Position numbers and translations under genes: made by a program. This document shows positions 48,416-57,995 of a stretch of DNA of 64,000 bases, in pieces. Each line of letters starts with the position of its first letter. Within the stretch, counting starts at the first letter, position 1. Source of the stretch: an uncultured Fretibacterium sp. (GTDB lineage Bacteria; Synergistota; Synergistia; Synergistales; Aminobacteriaceae); the NCBI GenBank assembly GCA_947168585.1, contig CAMVMK010000007.1, positions 1 through 64,000 of the forward strand, in the 5' to 3' direction. The notes below the pieces were generated by a model. The model was not told where the DNA came from, ran no database searches, and worked only from the letters and a program-made list of their open reading frames with translations.

Positions 48416-49483
48416 TTAGTGTGTGAAAAATAAATTGTAAACGTCTTTGAAAGTTATTAAAACCATCAGCGAAATTAAAAGAGCAAAGCCCGCCATATGA
48501 ATATAATTTTCAACTTTTTCGGGAAGTCTCCGGCGCACAATCATCTCGAGCAAAACAAATAAAAGTCTTCCTCCGTCAAGCGCAGGTATCGGAAATAAAT
48601 TCAAAATCCCTAAATTCAAAGCGATTATCGCAATGAAAGTTATAAAATCCCAAAATCCTTCGCGCATTGCCTTGCCCGACATTGACGCTATACCGACAGG
48701 GCCTGTAACGTCAGCTTCCTGACGGCGAGTGATTAATTCATAAAATCCTCGAAGCATCATTGATGTCATTCTATAAGTGTAACCGATTGAACTTTTTACA
48801 GCCTTAAAAAATCCGTAGCGTGCATGAGACGGCGACACTCCGAGCATAGGCCGCCCGTATTCTTCGTTGACGGGAATTTTAAGATTAAATGAAAGATTTT
48901 CTTCTCCGCGTTTGATTTCGAGAGTTACATTTTCATTTTTAAGACTTTCAGTGCGAATTAACTCGGACATTCCGCGCCATTTTGAATTTTTTTCGCTGTC
49001 TTCAGGTTTTTGGCCGTTGACGCTTAAAATTTCATCGCCTGCTCTAAGTCCTGCAATTTCAGCCGGAAAACCTGGCATAATTTCGCCGATTTTCGTGCTG
49101 TCCATATCAAGAACTCCGTAACCGCATAAATAAACGGCCATTAATAAAACCGCGAGCAGAATATTAAATAAAGATCCGTTGAGCAAAATTAAAAATCTTT
49201 TCCACGCGGGCTGTTCGTCAAAGCCCATGCCGGAAATAACCTGCTCTCCCTCTTCGTCTTCGTTCATTCCTGCGAGCCTGCAAAATCCTCCGACAGGAAA
49301 TAATCTCCATGACCAGAGCATTTTAGTTTTTTTATTGCGGTGCTGAAGAATTGCCGGTCCCATTCCGAAAGCAAATTCATGGACTTGAACGCCTAAAATT
49401 TTCGCTGTGATATAATGCCCGAACTCGTGAACTATTACACACACAGCTATTACTATAATGAAAGCTATTAAACTTGTAAGCAA
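48416..49483 (-). CDS. rseP: Site-2 protease RseP (M50 zinc metalloprotease with PDZ)
   Basis: VIVHEFGHYITAKILGVQVHEFAFGMGPAI, PDZ-like PGFPAEIAGLRAGDEILSVNG, NLFPIPALDGGRL. Confidence 0.95.
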   Translation of the reverse strand: MLTSLIAFIIVIAVCVIVHEFGHYITAKILGVQVHEFAFGMGPAILQHRNKKTKMLWSWRLFPVGGFCRLAGMNEDEEGEQVISGMGFDEQPAWKRFLILLNGSLFNILLAVLLMAVYLCGYGVLDMDSTKIGEIMPGFPAEIAGLRAGDEILSVNGQKPEDSEKNSKWRGMSELIRTESLKNENVTLEIKRGEENLSFNLKIPVNEEYGRPMLGVSPSHARYGFFKAVKSSIGYTYRMTSMMLRGFYELITRRQEADVTGPVGIASMSGKAMREGFWDFITFIAIIALNLGILNLFPIPALDGGRLLFVLLEMIVRRRLPEKVENYIHMAGFALLISLMVLITFKDVYNLFFTH

Positions 49484-49687
49484 AATTTTTTCCCCTTTCT
49501 ATATTTATATTAATCAATTATTATCATAAATATAATATAGCGTTTTTTTTCGTAATTGACTATTGTAGCAGTGTAAAAGATTTTTCAGTATTTTTATTTT
49601 TTTATGGCGTTCATGAACTCTTACGGAAAAATTTTTTTCGCGTGTTAAAATTTTTTTCGAGACTTAAAAGACGGAGGAAAATTTTTC

Positions 49688-51046
49688 ATGAGAGACTTAG
49701 AAGAAATTAAAGACGAAATTAAAAATTTAATCGAGGCTAAAAATGTCCGCGAGCTTCGCAATTTAACCGAAGATATGAACGATGCCGACTTGGCCGATAT
49801 TTTAGAAGGGCTTGAACCAGAACAGAGCGTAATTTTATTTAGAATGTTAGGGCGCGATATGGCCGCTGAAGTTTTCGCTCACTTAAATCCCGACACTAAA
49901 GAGGCTCTCGTTTCGCAATTAACAGCCCCTGAAATCGGCGGAATAGTTGACGAATTATTTTTAGATGACGCTGCTGACTTAGTTGAAGAATTGCCTGCTG
50001 ATGTTGTTAAAAGAGTTTTAGAAAGTGCAAGCCCCGAAACAAGGCGCGGAATTAATCAGCTTCTTCAATATCAGGAAGACTCTGCCGGTAGCATAATGAC
50101 TACAGAATATATTTCTTTAAGACCGGATATGAACGTTGAAGAATCTTTCAGGCATATTAGAGAGGTCGGTATGGACAAAGAAACTCTTTACACATGTTAC
50201 GTTACTGACCCTAAAGGAATTTTAATCGGAGTTGTTACCGTCAGGACAATGTTACTATCACAATACGCCGACAAAATCGCTGACATTATGACCGACACTA
50301 ATATTATCAGCGTCAACACTAACGACGACCGCGAAAAAGTTACGGAATTATTCCAAAAATATGACTTTATGGCTATACCCGTTGTAGATTCTCAAAATCA
50401 TTTAGTCGGAATTGTTACGGTCGATGACGCTATGGAAGTTTTAGAGGAAGAAAGCACCGAAGACTTCCATAAAATGGCCGCTATCTTGCCGATTGACGAG
50501 CCTTATTTATCAATGGGAGTTGTCGAACTCGCAAAAAAAAGAATTATTTGGCTCATGGTCTTGATGATTTCGGCGACCTTGTCAGGGCAGATTATTACTC
50601 ATTATCAATCAGTTTTCGCGGCTCTTCCGGCATTAATTGCTGCTATCCCTATGTTAATGGATACCGGCGGCAATGCGGGCTCGCAGTCTTCAACTCTCGT
50701 AATTCGCGGAATTGCTGTAGGCGAGTTAAAAATTTTTGACGCTCTAAAAGTTCTTTCAAAAGAAATTCGGGTGAGTTTAATGGTCGGCGGCGGTCTTGCT
50801 GTCGTTAATTTTCTTTATAAATACGCTATGAGCGGAGATCTTTTGCTTTCTTTGACCGTTGGAATAAGTTTATTTGCTACAGTAATTTTTGCTCAGACTA
50901 TCGGCGGAATGTTACCGCTGCTCGCTAAGGCCTGCGGTTTTGACCCCGCGTTAATGGCCGCTCCGATAGTTACGACTATTGTTGACGCAGGAAGCCTCAC
51001 GATGTATTTCATGGTCGCAAGTAAAGTTATGAGCATCGGCGCGTAA
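49688..51046 (+). CDS. mgtE: Magnesium transporter MgtE
   Basis: MgtE-N helical repeats, CBS pair, IPMLMDTGGNAGSQSSTLVIRGIAVGE. Confidence 0.95.
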   Translation: MRDLEEIKDEIKNLIEAKNVRELRNLTEDMNDADLADILEGLEPEQSVILFRMLGRDMAAEVFAHLNPDTKEALVSQLTAPEIGGIVDELFLDDAADLVEELPADVVKRVLESASPETRRGINQLLQYQEDSAGSIMTTEYISLRPDMNVEESFRHIREVGMDKETLYTCYVTDPKGILIGVVTVRTMLLSQYADKIADIMTDTNIISVNTNDDREKVTELFQKYDFMAIPVVDSQNHLVGIVTVDDAMEVLEEESTEDFHKMAAILPIDEPYLSMGVVELAKKRIIWLMVLMISATLSGQIITHYQSVFAALPALIAAIPMLMDTGGNAGSQSSTLVIRGIAVGELKIFDALKVLSKEIRVSLMVGGGLAVVNFLYKYAMSGDLLLSLTVGISLFATVIFAQTIGGMLPLLAKACGFDPALMAAPIVTTIVDAGSLTMYFMVASKVMSIGA

Positions 51047-51094
51047 TTTTTTGAGAGTGATAAAATAAATTAAATTTTTTTCGGAGGTTTAATT

Positions 51095-52102
51095 ATGAAA
51101 AAATTAATTTTGCTTTTAGTATGTTTAATCGCGCTTTCGAGTTCTGCGTATGCCGCTGAAAAGCCGCAGATTTCAATTTATACTTCAATGTATGAAGATA
51201 TTATTGACGCTATGACTAAGACAATGAAAGAAAAATTCCCTGATTATGATATAGAATTTTTCTACGGCGGTACAGGAACTCTTCAAGCAAAAATCGCCGC
51301 TGAACGCGAAACAAATAAACTCGGCTGCGATATGCTCATGGTAGCTGACCCGTCTTATTCTCTCGAGTTAAAAGCAGCAGGACTTTTACACCCTTATATC
51401 AGCAAAGAAGCTGAAAATATTGCTCTCGAATACGACCCCGAAGGTTACTGGTATCCCGTCAGAAATTTGAACATGGTCTTAGCTTATAATCCCGAAATTT
51501 CTAAAAAAGAAGATCTGCCCAAGTCTTTCAAAGAATTTGCTGAAAATTCTTCGCTTAAGGGATTAATTTCCATGCCCAACCCTTTAACGTCAGGCAGTGC
51601 TCTCGTTGTAATGTCGGCGTTAAAAGACAAATACGGCTATGAATATTTCGATAAATTAGGCCAAAATAAACCTATGGTTGAGTCCGGCTCAGTTGCTCTC
51701 ACAAAATTAGAAACAGGCGAGTGCAAAGTCGTAATGATCCTCGAAGAATCAGTCTTGAAAAAACGCGAAGAAGAAGCAAGTGCTCTTTCAGTAATTTATC
51801 CTGAAGACGGAGTTATCTGCGTTCCGTCGCCGATTATGACGATAGATGACAAATTCAGTGCTCACGGAAATTCAAAAATCTGCGAAGAACTTACAGACTG
51901 GTTTTTATCGCCCGAAGGCCAGAGTTATATCGTAAAAGGCTGGATGCACTCAGTTTTGAAGAACCCGCCCGCAATTCCTTACGACTCAATTAACACGTCT
52001 GAAATAATTAAAAATTCAATGCCGGTTAATTGGGAAAACTGCTTGAAAGACCGCACTGAACTTAGAATGAATTTTGAATCTAAAGTAAAAAATAAAAAAT
52101 AA
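51095..52102 (+). CDS. Iron(III)-type ABC transporter substrate-binding protein
   Basis: Signal peptide; ISIYTSMYEDIIDAMTKTMKEKFPDYDIEFFYGGTGTLQAKIAAERE. Confidence 0.87.
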   Translation: MKKLILLLVCLIALSSSAYAAEKPQISIYTSMYEDIIDAMTKTMKEKFPDYDIEFFYGGTGTLQAKIAAERETNKLGCDMLMVADPSYSLELKAAGLLHPYISKEAENIALEYDPEGYWYPVRNLNMVLAYNPEISKKEDLPKSFKEFAENSSLKGLISMPNPLTSGSALVVMSALKDKYGYEYFDKLGQNKPMVESGSVALTKLETGECKVVMILEESVLKKREEEASALSVIYPEDGVICVPSPIMTIDDKFSAHGNSKICEELTDWFLSPEGQSYIVKGWMHSVLKNPPAIPYDSINTSEIIKNSMPVNWENCLKDRTELRMNFESKVKNKK

Positions 52103-52109
52103 AAAATAA

Positions 52110-53816
52110 ATGAAGATACAAAAAAATAATTCCTACTTCCCGCTTCCTAATTCCTACTTGAATATAAAGGCTGCATTGATTACCGCAATAGCGGCCTTTT
52201 TGTTAGTCTTTAATGTCTTTCCGATGGGCTATCTTGTTTTCAGGTCATTTTGGGGCGAAAACGGTTTCACTCTTGAAACTTTTGAAAGAATTTACACTTA
52301 CGCTCTAAATTGGAACGCCTTAAAAAATACTTTATTAACTGCCGGATTAGCTATGATTTTCGGCGTTATGATTGCTTTTCCTTTAGCTTGGCTTGTAGGC
52401 AGGACGGATCTTTACGGAAAAAAATTTTTCAGGACTTTATTCGTTATGACTTACATGGTGCCGCCTTATGTCGGTGCTATGGCGTGGCTTAGATTATTAA
52501 ATCCGAGAGTAGGAACTTTGAATGTTTTTTTAGCAAATTTATTCGGGCTCAGTGAAAATCCTTTTAATATTTACACTTTGGGCGGACTGACTTGGGTTTT
52601 AACGACGTTTTATTATCCGTATGCTTTTATAACGATTTCAAGGGCTATGGAAAATATGGATCCGTCGCTCGAAGAAGCCTCGAAAATTTCAGGAGCATCG
52701 CCGCTTAAAACCGTAATGACTGTAACTTTTCCGATTATGCTTCCGTCAATAGTCGCGGCGGGGTTATTAGTTTTTATTTCGGCTGCTTCATGTTACGGAA
52801 TACCCTCGATAATAGGCGCGCCAGGCCAGATTGATACGATAACTACAAGAATTATAGATTATGTTTATGTCGGCTCGTCTGACGGATTAAACGATGCTAC
52901 GGCTCTCGCAGTTTCTTTAATGATAATTGCGAATATAGTTTTGTATGTTTCAACTTTTATCTGCGGAAAAAAACAATATATAACAGTATCGGGAAAATCT
53001 ACGCGCCCTAATATCGTTGAGCTTGGAAAATGGCGCGTCCCTGTAACAATTTTAGTAAGTTTATTTGCTGTTGTTGTTGTTATTATTCCGTTCGCTACGG
53101 TTGCTATGACTTCATTCACTGTAAATTTAGGAAAGCCTTTAACGTCCGCGAATTTTACTACAAAATATTGGAACATTTTATTGACTCGTCCTGCTATCTT
53201 AAAGACCGTGAAAAATAGTTTAATAGCCGCGTCTGCCGCTGCTACAGCAGGAATTATAATTTCTTGCGTCATGGCCTGGCTCTTAACCCGTACTAAAGCA
53301 AAAGGCCGTCATATTCCGGACTTTTTAATAACACTCGGAAGCGGAACTCCGAGCGTAGTAATTGCCTTAGCTTTAATCATGACGATGTCGGGGAAATTCG
53401 GAATAAATATTTACAACACTTTAACTATAATGATAATAGCTTACATGATTAAATATTTATTAATGGGTATGAGGACAGTAGTTTCAGCGATGAGCCAAAT
53501 TCACCCGTCTCTTGAAGAAGCCGCTTTAATTTCGGGGGCTGAATGGCATCGGGGATTTTGGGACGTTACTCTGCCTTTAATTGCTCCGTCTGTCGTTGCG
53601 GGGTGGTTTTTAATTTTCATGCCGAGTTTTTACGAGCTTACAATGTCGACGCTTTTATATTCGACTGATACAAAAACTATAGGCTATGAACTTTATTTTT
53701 CTCAGACTTATAACAGCCAGCAGACCGCAAGCGCAATAGCTACAGGAATTTTAATTTTAGTAATCGCTGTGAACTGGTTATTAAATAAACTCACGAAAGG
53801 AGAATTTTCAATATAA
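52110..53816 (+). CDS. Iron(III)-type ABC transporter permease (fused, two permease modules)
   Basis: Two BPD_transp modules (EEASKISGASPLKTVMTVTFPIMLPSI and EEAALISGAEWHRGFWDVTLPLIAPSV). Confidence 0.9.
   Translation: MKIQKNNSYFPLPNSYLNIKAALITAIAAFLLVFNVFPMGYLVFRSFWGENGFTLETFERIYTYALNWNALKNTLLTAGLAMIFGVMIAFPLAWLVGRTDLYGKKFFRTLFVMTYMVPPYVGAMAWLRLLNPRVGTLNVFLANLFGLSENPFNIYTLGGLTWVLTTFYYPYAFITISRAMENMDPSLEEASKISGASPLKTVMTVTFPIMLPSIVAAGLLVFISAASCYGIPSIIGAPGQIDTITTRIIDYVYVGSSDGLNDATALAVSLMIIANIVLYVSTFICGKKQYITVSGKSTRPNIVELGKWRVPVTILVSLFAVVVVIIPFATVAMTSFTVNLGKPLTSANFTTKYWNILLTRPAILKTVKNSLIAASAAATAGIIISCVMAWLLTRTKAKGRHIPDFLITLGSGTPSVVIALALIMTMSGKFGINIYNTLTIMIIAYMIKYLLMGMRTVVSAMSQIHPSLEEAALISGAEWHRGFWDVTLPLIAPSVVAGWFLIFMPSFYELTMSTLLYSTDTKTIGYELYFSQTYNSQQTASAIATGILILVIAVNWLLNKLTKGEFSI
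52126..52165. repeat. Heptad right-arm repeat (copy M) inside the permease N-terminus
   Basis: ATTCCTACTTCCCGCTTCCTAATTCCTACTTG, translated as NSYFPLPNSYL. Confidence 0.65.
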
Positions 53817-54851
53817 ATGGCCTCGATAACTTTAAGCAATATCACAAAATTTTACGGAAAAGTTCAGGTTATAGAAAAATTCAGCGGAGTTTTTAATGAC
53901 CATGAATTTATAACCCTCTTAGGCCCGTCAGGCTGCGGAAAAACTACAATGCTCCGAATGATAGCAGGCTTCGAGAAACCTACGAGCGGCGAAATCAAAA
54001 TTAATGACGAAATTGTGAGCGGCTCGGGAGTTTTTGTCCCTCCTAATCTTCGCGGAATAGGCATGGTCTTTCAGTCTTACGCCGTCTGGCCTCACATGAA
54101 TGTCTTTGATAATGTCGCTTACCCGTTAAAAATTCAGAAAGTTTCGCGTGCTGAAATAAAAAAACGTGTCGAAAATATTTTAGAGGCCGTTCATCTTGCG
54201 CCTTTTATCGAGAGAATGCCGAATGAATTATCGGGCGGTCAGCAGCAGAGAGTTGCACTTGGCCGCGCTTTAGTTTCAAATCCGAGTGTTCTTTTGCTTG
54301 ACGAACCTTTGAGCAATCTTGACGCAAAATTACGTGAAGCTATGCGTTTTGAAATCAAAGAAATTCAAAAAAATTTCGGAATTACTGTAGTCTATGTTAC
54401 TCACGACCAGACCGAAGCAATGGCCATGAGCGACAGAATTATAGTTTTTGATCGCGGAGTAGTTCAGCAGGTCGATACTCCCATGAATATTTATAAAAAT
54501 CCTGCTAATGAATTTGTCGCTGATTTCGTTGGAAAAATTAATTTCATTAACGGCACTGCTTATGAAAATTTCATAGAATTTCAAGGCGGCCAAAAAATGA
54601 ATTACAACGGAGATAAACGCGGCTCAGTTGTTGTTGCTGTAAGACCCGAAAATATTTTAATTAACCGTGAGCGAGGAATATTAAAATCTAAAATTTTACA
54701 GTCTTATTATTTGGGCGATATTAATGACTGCCGCGTCGACATTGACGGAACTATTTTCAGAGTTACCGCTCCGGGCAAAACTTACGGCGGATTTTCTAAC
54801 GGCTCTGAAGTTTTTTTAGATTTCGATGAATATTTAGTCTTTCAAAAATGA
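53817..54851 (+). CDS. Iron(III)-type ABC transporter ATP-binding protein
   Basis: LLGPSGCGKTTMLRMIAGFEKPTSGEI, LSGGQQQRVALGRAL, LLLDEPLSNLDAKLRE, C-terminal TOBE-like region. Confidence 0.93.
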   Translation: MASITLSNITKFYGKVQVIEKFSGVFNDHEFITLLGPSGCGKTTMLRMIAGFEKPTSGEIKINDEIVSGSGVFVPPNLRGIGMVFQSYAVWPHMNVFDNVAYPLKIQKVSRAEIKKRVENILEAVHLAPFIERMPNELSGGQQQRVALGRALVSNPSVLLLDEPLSNLDAKLREAMRFEIKEIQKNFGITVVYVTHDQTEAMAMSDRIIVFDRGVVQQVDTPMNIYKNPANEFVADFVGKINFINGTAYENFIEFQGGQKMNYNGDKRGSVVVAVRPENILINRERGILKSKILQSYYLGDINDCRVDIDGTIFRVTAPGKTYGGFSNGSEVFLDFDEYLVFQK

Positions 54852-54915
54852 TATAGTCTTAAGCCTCCGTGAATTTCGCTTAATGTTATAATTTTCAGCG
54901 TTAAATTTAACGGAG

Positions 54916-56307
54916 GTGTTTTTTATGCCTGAAAATAATTCAAGAGAAACTTTCGCAAGCCGCTTGGGCTTTATATTTTTGTCTGCAGGCTGTGCGATAG
55001 GTCTCGGAAATGTCTGGCGCTTTCCATTTATAACAGGTCAGTATGGAGGCGCGGCTTTTGTTTTAATTTATATTTTGTTCTTATTATTATTTGCTATGCC
55101 GATCATGGTCATGGAGTTTGCAGTAGGCCGTGCTTCACAGCAAAGTGTTTCGCGTTCGTTCGCGGTTCTTCAGCCGAAAAATAAAATCTGGTCTTTATGG
55201 GGCTATGCAGGCTGGATAGGGAACTGTCTTTTGATGATGTTCTACACGACTGTAACGGGCTGGATGATTTCTTACACTTATTATTCAGCCGCAGGAACTT
55301 TTGAGGCACTTGACACTGAAGCAGTCGGAGGCTTTTTCAACGCTCTTCTTGACGATCCGAAAGAATTAGCTTTATGGATGGCAATAGCAGTTTTAATCGG
55401 AGCGTCTATCTGCTGGGCAGGACTTAGAAACGGCGTTGAAAGAATTACAAAAATCATGATGTTCGGAATGTTAATTATCATGATTGCTCTTGCTATCCGT
55501 TCAGTAACTCTTGAGGGAGCAGAAAAAGGACTTGAATTTTATCTCAAACCCGATTTTAATAAGTTAGTCTCTCAGGGTCTCGGTACAACTTTATACGCGG
55601 CATTAGGCCAAGCATTTTTTACTTTAAGTTTAGGTATCGGCTCAATGGCGATTTTCGGAAGCTATATCGGAAAAGACAGAAGCCTTTTCGGCGAGAGTAT
55701 TTTAGTAACCAGCCTCGATACGTTTGTAGCTTTGACTGCAGGATTAATAATTTTCCCGGCGTGTTTTGCTTACGGCGTAAATCCCGGAGCAGGTCCCGGA
55801 TTAATTTTCGTAACGTTGCCGAATATGTTTAACAAAATGCCTAACGGTCAAATTTGGGGAACATTATTCTTTTTATTTATGAGTTTTGCGGCGCTCTCGA
55901 CAGTTGTAGCAGTTTTTGAAACTATCGTAGCGTGCTTCATGGACGCTTGGCACTGGTCAAGACATAAATCAACGCTTGTAATGGCGGTTTTAGTTTTCGT
56001 GTTCTCAATTCCCTGCGTCTTAGGCTTCAATCTTTGGAAAACTTTTGAGCCTCTTGGAGCGGGCACAGGAGTTTTAGACCTCGAAGACTTCATAGTCAGC
56101 AACAATTTACTTCCGATAGGCTCAGTAATTTATTTATTATTCTGCGTTACCCGCTACGGCTGGGGCTGGGATAAATTCGTTGCCGAAGCAGATTTAGGAA
56201 CGGGCTTAAAATTCCCGAAAATTCTCCGCGCCTACTTTACTTACGTAGTGCCCGTAATAATGTTGATAATAATTTTTGTCGGATATTACCAGACTTTTAA
56301 TAAGTAG
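54916..56307 (+). CDS. Neurotransmitter:sodium symporter (NSS) family transporter, copy 1
   Basis: SRLGFIFLSAGCAIGLGNVWRFPFITGQYGGAAFVLIY. Start may be at the second Met. Confidence 0.94.
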   Translation: MFFMPENNSRETFASRLGFIFLSAGCAIGLGNVWRFPFITGQYGGAAFVLIYILFLLLFAMPIMVMEFAVGRASQQSVSRSFAVLQPKNKIWSLWGYAGWIGNCLLMMFYTTVTGWMISYTYYSAAGTFEALDTEAVGGFFNALLDDPKELALWMAIAVLIGASICWAGLRNGVERITKIMMFGMLIIMIALAIRSVTLEGAEKGLEFYLKPDFNKLVSQGLGTTLYAALGQAFFTLSLGIGSMAIFGSYIGKDRSLFGESILVTSLDTFVALTAGLIIFPACFAYGVNPGAGPGLIFVTLPNMFNKMPNGQIWGTLFFLFMSFAALSTVVAVFETIVACFMDAWHWSRHKSTLVMAVLVFVFSIPCVLGFNLWKTFEPLGAGTGVLDLEDFIVSNNLLPIGSVIYLLFCVTRYGWGWDKFVAEADLGTGLKFPKILRAYFTYVVPVIMLIIIFVGYYQTFNK

Positions 56308-56322
56308 TAAGGAGTTTTTTCA

Positions 56323-57705
56323 ATGAGTGAGTTAAAATCCCGCGAAACTTTAGGGAGCCGCTTAGGATTTATATTTTTGTCGGCGGGCTGTGCTATAGGT
56401 CTCGGCAACGTCTGGAGATTTCCGTTTATAACAGGTCAGTACGGCGGAGCGTTTTTTGTTTTAATTTACGTTTTATTTTTGTTATTTTTTGCTCTGCCGA
56501 TTTTAGTAATGGAATTTGCTGTAGGCCGAGCCTCTCAGAGAAGTGTGAGCGAAAGTTTCAAAGTTCTTGCACCGAATAAAAGCAAAATCTGGTCATTATG
56601 GGGTTATGCAGGCTGGATAGGCTGCTGCCTCTTAATGATGTATTACACAGTCGTAGCAGGCTGGATGGTAGCTTATACTTTTTACTCTGCTTCAGGAATG
56701 TTAGACGGCCTTACGCCCGAACAGGTCGGAGGAGTTTTCGGCAATTTAGTTTCAGACCCTGAAAGAACTGCTCTTTGGCTCTACGCTGCTGTCTCGATAG
56801 GTTTCATAGTCTGCTGCTCAGGCTTAAGGAGCGGAGTCGAACGCGTAACTAAAATCATGATGGCCGGACTTTTAGTCATAATGATTGCTCTTGCTGTACG
56901 TTCTGTAACTCTCGAAGGCTCAGAAAAAGGTTTAAGTTTTTATCTCAAACCTAATTTTGAAAATCTCACGGCCAAAGGCTTTTGGACGAGTGTTTATGCG
57001 GCATTAGGACAGTCATTTTTTACTTTAGGTTTAGGAGTAGGCTCAATGGCGATTTTCGGAAGCTACATAAGCAAAGAAAAATCTTTAATGGGCGAGAGTT
57101 TAATAGTTACAGTTTTAGATACGTTTGTAGCTTTGACGGCAGGATTAATAATTTTCCCGGCGTGTTTTGCTTACGGAATAAATCCCGGAGCAGGGCCAGG
57201 CTTAATTTTCGTTACTCTTCCCAATATGTTTAACTCAATGCCTAACGGAAGAATTTGGGGTACATTATTTTTCTTGTTCATGAGTTTTGCGGCACTCTCG
57301 ACAGTTATAGCGGTCTTTGAAAATATTATCGCTTGTTTCATGGACAGACTCGGCTGGACGAGATTACGAGCCTCAATAGTAACCTGCGTAGGAATTTTTA
57401 TTCTCTCGCTTCCTTGCGCATTCGGTTTTAATATTTGGGAAAGCTTCATGCCTTTCGGAGAAGGATCAAATGTTCTTGACTTAGAAGACTTTATTTTGAG
57501 CAATAATATTTTACCGATTGGAACGATAATTTATTTGTTATTCTGCACGACCCGTTACGGCTGGGGCTGGGATAATTTTATAAAAGAAGTCGACGAGGGC
57601 ACCGGCTTGAAATTCCCGAAATTTTTGCGCGTTTATTTAACTTACGTTGCGCCTGTAATAATGTTAATAATTTTTATTGCGGGCTATTGGGAAAAATTTA
57701 ATTAA
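56323..57705 (+). CDS. Neurotransmitter:sodium symporter (NSS) family transporter, copy 2
   Basis: Tandem paralog of copy 1 with the same NSS signature. Confidence 0.94.
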   Translation: MSELKSRETLGSRLGFIFLSAGCAIGLGNVWRFPFITGQYGGAFFVLIYVLFLLFFALPILVMEFAVGRASQRSVSESFKVLAPNKSKIWSLWGYAGWIGCCLLMMYYTVVAGWMVAYTFYSASGMLDGLTPEQVGGVFGNLVSDPERTALWLYAAVSIGFIVCCSGLRSGVERVTKIMMAGLLVIMIALAVRSVTLEGSEKGLSFYLKPNFENLTAKGFWTSVYAALGQSFFTLGLGVGSMAIFGSYISKEKSLMGESLIVTVLDTFVALTAGLIIFPACFAYGINPGAGPGLIFVTLPNMFNSMPNGRIWGTLFFLFMSFAALSTVIAVFENIIACFMDRLGWTRLRASIVTCVGIFILSLPCAFGFNIWESFMPFGEGSNVLDLEDFILSNNILPIGTIIYLLFCTTRYGWGWDNFIKEVDEGTGLKFPKFLRVYLTYVAPVIMLIIFIAGYWEKFN

Positions 57706-57755
57706 GCTATTATGCTATAATTAGCGAAAATTTAACGAGGGAGGTTTGAAAAAAA

Positions 57756-57914
57756 ATGACAAAATATGTCTGCACAGTATGCGGTTATGTTTATGATCCT
57801 GAGGTCGGCGATCCTGACAACGGAATAGCCCCCGGCACACCTTGGGAACAAGTCCCTGAAGATTGGGTTTGTCCGTTATGCGCAGTTGGAAAGGATATGT
57901 TCGAGGCTCAATAA
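57756..57914 (+). CDS. Rubredoxin (52 aa; absent from ORF track)
   Basis: [52 protein letters not shown]; CxxCG...CPxC pairs. Confidence 0.96.
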   Translation: MTKYVCTVCGYVYDPEVGDPDNGIAPGTPWEQVPEDWVCPLCAVGKDMFEAQ

Positions 57915-57956
57915 AAAAGAGTCTTTTTGAAATTTAGAAAATAAAATAGAAAAATT

Positions 57957-57995
57957 AAACGAGGAGTTTTTATAACTTCTCGTTTTTAGTTTTTT
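57957..57995 (+). terminator. Terminator after rubredoxin, convergent with the recD2-like gene
   Basis: AACGAGGAGTT-tttat-AACTTCTCGTT-TTTAGTTTTTTT. Confidence 0.75.

Noticed and set aside
49484-49687. Possible Mg-responsive M-box leader before mgtE
   Set aside because: The region is short, AT-rich and shows no M-box-like conserved blocks by eye.
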